A stretch of 64,000 bases of DNA from positions 265,604 to 329,603 of the forward strand of contig NZ_BLBG01000002.1 in NCBI RefSeq assembly GCF_009687905.1. The letters are read 5' to 3'. The DNA is from Lacticaseibacillus zhaodongensis (GTDB taxonomy: Bacteria > Bacillota > Bacilli > Lactobacillales > Lactobacillaceae). Every line of letters starts with the position of its first letter. Within the stretch, counting starts at the first letter, position 1. Made by a program: the position numbers and the translations under genes. The notes beneath the pieces are model-generated. The model saw nothing but the letters and a program-made list of their open reading frames with translations. It did no database searches and was not told the origin of the DNA. Positions 60,481-64,000 of this stretch are shown one piece after another.

Positions 60481-62430
60481 ATGTCATTATCACTTACATT
60501 CCCCGATTCAAGCGTCAAGGAATTCGCTGATGGCGCTACTGCCCTTGATGTTGCCAAGAGCATCAGCATTTCACTAGCCAAGAAGGCGGTCGCTGCCAAG
60601 CTCGATGGTCAGCTGATCGACTTGAGCTCCGTGATCAAAGAAGACGGTAAAATCGAAATCGTCATGAAGGACAGTGCTGATGGTTTACGTGTTCTGCGCA
60701 ACACCGCAGCTTTCGTGCTCGCTGACGCTTTGAACGCCTTGTACCCAGGCCTGCGTTTTGGTCAGGGCGCTTCAACTGAAGACGGCTTCTACTACGACAC
60801 CGACAAGGATGACGGCCAGATTGCCGTTACCGACCTGAAGGCAATCAAGTCCAAGATGGAAGCAATCATCAAGGATGGCGGCGCAATTGAACTGGCAAGC
60901 ATTTCTGCCGCTGAAGGTGCCAAGCGTTACGGCGACGACAAGTTCAAGGGTGAACTTGCTAAGCGCGCAGGCGACCCAATTCAGGGCCACAAGCTCGGTG
61001 ACTTCTTCGATTTTGAAGAGGGTGCACTTCTGCCTAACCTGAAGGACCTCAAGCACTTCAACCTGCTCAGTGTTGCCGGCGCATACTGGGAAGGCATGTC
61101 TTCCAACCCAATGCTCCAGCGGATTTACGGGACTGCTTACTACAAGGCTGCTGACCTTGAAGATGACGCAAAACGCCGTCAGGAAGCTAAGGAACGTGAC
61201 CACCGGGTTATCGGCCGCGATCTTGACTTGTTCTTCGTTGACCCAGAAGTTGGGGCCGGGATGCCTTACTGGATGCCAAACGGGGCTACGATTCGGCGTG
61301 TTGTTGAGCGGTACATCGTTGACCGTGAAGTTGCTGACGGTTACCAGCACGTTTACACCCCAGTTGCAGCCAACCTGAACCTGTACAAGACTTCTGGCCA
61401 CTGGGACCACTACCGTGAGGACATGTTCCCCCCAATGGACATGGGTGAGGGTGAAGAGCTTGAACTGCGGCCAATGAACTGCCCAAGCCACATCCAGATT
61501 TACAAGCACCACATCCGTTCATACCGTGACTTGCCACTGCGGATTGCTGAACTCGGTCTGATGCACCGTTACGAGAAGTCCGGTGCGCTTTCTGGTTTGC
61601 AGCGGGTTCGCGCCATGACCCTGAACGACGGCCACACTTTTGTAGCCCTCGACCAAGTGCAGGACGAATTCCAGAAGATTCTCAAGCTCATCATGTCCGT
61701 TTACGCTGACTTTGACATTACGGACTACAGTTTCCGTTTGTCGTACCGTGATCCAAAGAACACCCAGAAGTACTACGCCAACGATGAGATGTGGAATCAG
61801 AGCCAGAGCATGTTGAAGGCTGCGATGGACAACTTGGGCCTTGACTACTACGAAGCTGAAGGTGAAGCCGCATTCTACGGTCCTAAGCTTGACATCCAGA
61901 CCAAGACCGCGCTTGGTAACGACGAAACCATGTCCACCATCCAGCTGGACTTCATGCTGCCAGAGCGGTTTGGCCTGACTTATGTCGGTGCCGATGGTCA
62001 AGAACACCAGCCAGTTATGATTCACCGTGGGATTGTCGGGACGATGGAACGCTTCATTGCATACCTCATCGAACAGTACAAGGGTGCATTCCCAACCTGG
62101 CTTGCACCAGTGCAGGTTGAAATGATTCCAGTTAAGAACGAGCTGCACCTGGAATACGTCAACCGCCTTAAGGACCAGATGCAGAAGCTAGGCATCCGGG
62201 TTGAAGTTGACGACCGGAACGAAAAGATGGGTTACAAGATTCGTGAAGCCCAGACTCAGAAGATTCCGTACACGGTTGTTGTTGGTGACGATGAAGTCAA
62301 CTCCGCAACGGTATCAGTTCGCCGTTATGGTGAAGATAAAGCTTGGTCCCAGTCCGCAAAGATGTTTGTCAACGCGGTTCAGGCGGACATCGCTAACTAC
62401 TCCCGGAAGGATGCTCGCCAGAAAAACTAA
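60481..62430 (+). CDS. thrS: Threonyl-tRNA synthetase
   Basis: This is a 649-residue class II synthetase. The N-terminal TGS domain (about 1-60) is followed by an editing domain (about 70-230). The catalytic core has [32 protein letters not shown] (zinc cysteine) and [18 protein letters not shown] (motif 2), with [13 protein letters not shown] (motif 3). The C-terminal anticodon domain has [17 protein letters not shown] precedes ATG 60481. Codon use is optimised. The T-box leader regulates it. Confidence 0.97.
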   Translation: MSLSLTFPDSSVKEFADGATALDVAKSISISLAKKAVAAKLDGQLIDLSSVIKEDGKIEIVMKDSADGLRVLRNTAAFVLADALNALYPGLRFGQGASTEDGFYYDTDKDDGQIAVTDLKAIKSKMEAIIKDGGAIELASISAAEGAKRYGDDKFKGELAKRAGDPIQGHKLGDFFDFEEGALLPNLKDLKHFNLLSVAGAYWEGMSSNPMLQRIYGTAYYKAADLEDDAKRRQEAKERDHRVIGRDLDLFFVDPEVGAGMPYWMPNGATIRRVVERYIVDREVADGYQHVYTPVAANLNLYKTSGHWDHYREDMFPPMDMGEGEELELRPMNCPSHIQIYKHHIRSYRDLPLRIAELGLMHRYEKSGALSGLQRVRAMTLNDGHTFVALDQVQDEFQKILKLIMSVYADFDITDYSFRLSYRDPKNTQKYYANDEMWNQSQSMLKAAMDNLGLDYYEAEGEAAFYGPKLDIQTKTALGNDETMSTIQLDFMLPERFGLTYVGADGQEHQPVMIHRGIVGTMERFIAYLIEQYKGAFPTWLAPVQVEMIPVKNELHLEYVNRLKDQMQKLGIRVEVDDRNEKMGYKIREAQTQKIPYTVVVGDDEVNSATVSVRRYGEDKAWSQSAKMFVNAVQADIANYSRKDARQKN

Positions 62431-62736
62431 TCTGGGCGCATTCTAGGTGGGGTCTCCCAACTGCTGCGCAAAGTAGCCGCTGGATGATTCACAAAATTTA
62501 AAATACCATTAGCTTTTTCTTGATAGAAAAGGCCCTGACCTACAGATACTATTTTTCAAGTATCTGTAGGCTTTTTATTTGTTGCGATACTTTTACAATC
62601 TATTTTCTTGCTTTGCTTGTATTTAGTCTATGATGCTGTAACATTATCAGTGTAAAAGGATTACTTGAGTGCTGGGGGGCACGGTGAGAGTAATTCGGTT
62701 ATTGTCAGGTTACACATTTTTAGGGAGTGTAATGAC
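62431..62736. other. Gap between thrS and the sortase-like gene
   Basis: Besides the terminator at 62539, this gap holds a possible promoter: -35 TTCTTG (62605-62610) and -10 TATGAT (62629-62634), 18 bases apart. No gene is seen. Confidence 0.4.
62539..62576 (+). terminator. Terminator after thrS
   Basis: A perfect 12-bp stem (CCTACAGATACT and complement) is followed by CTTTTT. Confidence 0.9.
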
Positions 62737-63417
62737 ATGAAAACTAAATACTTTAGCATTGCCGCCGCTGTTGTGCTGCTCACCGGGGGAGGAATTCTCG
62801 GCGGTGCTAGTGCGCAGAAAGTCGGGACGCGCACTGCCCTTGCGGAAGATGTGCGCATCAGTCAGCGGGTCAGCACCCAGCCGAGTGGCGGGCGCCGCCT
62901 GCGGGTTGCACCGGGCGTTGTTCAGAGTGAGGCGCCCAGCCAGTCAGTGAGCAAGCCAGAAGTCACCATTAAAAGCCGGCAGCAGCTGGCGCTAAGGCCA
63001 ACTGCCGTGAAGATCCAAGCCCGCAGTACCATTGCGTTCCTGGGCACGGTCACACCGATCATTACCGGTAGCAGGGCGGTGACAACAGCACCTAGTGGTA
63101 ACCGGGCGCAAACCTGGGGCGGACAGACACATTTGTCAGTTACGGACGGGCAGTCGACACACATGATCGGACACAACACCACGAATTTTGGTCTTATCAC
63201 CAAGATGAAGGTTGGCACACCGATCACTGTAAGGGATTCCGCTGGTCACACGCGGGTTTACCACGTGACCTGGCACAAAAACGTTACCGATCGTGGTGAC
63301 ATCGCGGGCACCAAGACGAGTGTTTACAAGGACATTGTGGACGCGCGACAAGGCGAGCAAATCGTTTTACAGACCTGTATCAATGACAGTATCAACCGCG
63401 TCGTCTGGGCACGTTAA
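62737..63417 (+). CDS. Secreted sortase-like protein
   Basis: This 226-residue protein has a signal peptide (about 1-26, ending GGASA). A low-complexity R/S/P region follows to about residue 100. The C-terminal domain (about 105-226) has the sortase pattern: THMIGHNTTNFG with a candidate catalytic histidine (His142 or His146), LQTCIND with Cys214, and a nearby arginine, Arg221, in NRVVWAR. It could be a transpeptidase acting on surface proteins or a related enzyme. No membrane anchor remains after signal cleavage. AGGGAG precedes ATG 62737. No LPxTG substrate lies nearby. Confidence 0.7.
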   Translation: MKTKYFSIAAAVVLLTGGGILGGASAQKVGTRTALAEDVRISQRVSTQPSGGRRLRVAPGVVQSEAPSQSVSKPEVTIKSRQQLALRPTAVKIQARSTIAFLGTVTPIITGSRAVTTAPSGNRAQTWGGQTHLSVTDGQSTHMIGHNTTNFGLITKMKVGTPITVRDSAGHTRVYHVTWHKNVTDRGDIAGTKTSVYKDIVDARQGEQIVLQTCINDSINRVVWAR

Positions 63418-63527
63418 GTAGCAGTACAGTTGTTAGTTTAGGTAGGATTCAGCCTGACAATAATTACACATCGCGACTGGGGAGTCGCGGTGGGCACCAT
63501 AAGCATTGCGTTTTCAAAGTTTTGGGG

Positions 63528-63555
63528 GACCTGCTGGAGAGCAGGTCATTTTTTT
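63528..63555 (+). terminator. Terminator after the sortase-like gene
   Basis: A perfect 8-bp stem (GACCTGCT/AGCAGGTC) is followed by seven T's. A second small hairpin (CGCGAC/GTCGCG) lies upstream near 63472-63489. Confidence 0.85.
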
Positions 63556-64000
63556 GGACCAGAGGAAGGACAATTTTCCAAAATATAGGCGGTGTTCGTG
63601 CTGTACCAAATGAGTAATCTGTTTTGATAAAATCATGTGTGAGTTGTTTTTATCAGCTATGAATTGACGGGCATGATTCGAAGCAGGTCGTATCTGAAAT
63701 CACTTAAACATAGCTGGTAACGCATGGCTAAAACATAATAAGCACTGAAAGTGAAGCTAATTTGTCCTGATTGGTAACGCTTGTAGTTGTCGCAGTGGTT
63801 CTTGGCTTACTAATATCATTTTTAAACAATGGTGTTACATTTGACTCGCCGTAGACAACTCACTATGAAGTGAGTGATATTTTACATTCGGGTAATACCT
63901 ATTTGCGCAGGATTTAATAAAACCCCGCGTTTTAGAATCAAGTTAGCCACCATCGCCTCAAATTTGAGACGATAAAAAACACCAAGACAAAAGTCCTGTT
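63556..64000. other. Right-end region with no recognised gene
   Basis: About 445 A+T-rich bases contain no supported reading frame. Two short inverted repeats are present: ACTCACT/AGTGAGT (63858-63875), and a near-palindrome around CTCAAATTTGAG (63952-63973). Neither has a T tract. Confidence 0.45.

Overview
The window is a low-GC-phylum (Firmicutes) chromosome segment, and its gene content points to a lactic acid bacterium of the Lactobacillaceae. The indicators are pyruvate oxidase, a mevalonate pathway, a DUF1827 protein, MucBP and SH3-like surface repeats, CopY/CopB, an Mga-type regulator, and the blocks hit|ecsAB-trmB, ytpR-murC and polA-mutM-coaE-nrdR-dnaB-dnaI. The genus cannot be fixed from the sequence alone. 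There is no phage, no complete insertion sequence and no CRISPR array; most of the window is core chromosome.

Layout. 1-9.1 kb: the 3' end of phosphomevalonate kinase, then galU, an Mrr-like membrane protein, corA, and the upper mevalonate operon (thiolase, mvaA, mvaS). Pyruvate oxidase follows behind a textbook cre site. 9.1-24.6 kb: a secreted 3D-domain protein, nucleoside deoxyribosyltransferase, an RlmD-like methyltransferase lacking its iron-sulfur cysteines, an Mga-like regulator divergent from recX, ntdP, an AI-2E-type permease, prfC, two tandem VIT-family proteins, a MucBP protein and DUF1827. 24.6-35 kb: clpE with both CtsR and HrcA (CIRCE) operators, ptsH-ptsI, copY-copB behind two cop boxes, an MBL hydrolase, mecA and azlCD.

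36-43 kb: tRNA-Gly(CCC) sits immediately in front of a T-box leader and argS-argR, followed by an RluA-family enzyme, a class A penicillin-binding protein, a YlbF-family protein and yhaM. 43-52 kb: a candidate C-rich small RNA, prsA, ytxH-hit, ecsA-ecsB-trmB, ytpR, a disordered protein, murC and a Bax-inhibitor-like protein. 52-64 kb: polA-mutM-coaE, nrdR, dnaB-dnaI, a T-box leader with thrS, and a secreted sortase-like protein.

The most unusual element is at 57322-57782, between nrdR and dnaB. It holds three copies of a repeat (two direct, one inverted) framed by the same terminal words. Each copy folds into a long stem, and the stem sequences differ between copies while pairing is preserved. 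This covariation indicates selection on a folded structure and gives no support for a protein. The second candidate of interest is a roughly 85-nt small RNA at 43550-43634. It has a promoter, a 5' hairpin, an unpaired C-rich segment able to pair with ribosome binding sites, and a strong terminator.
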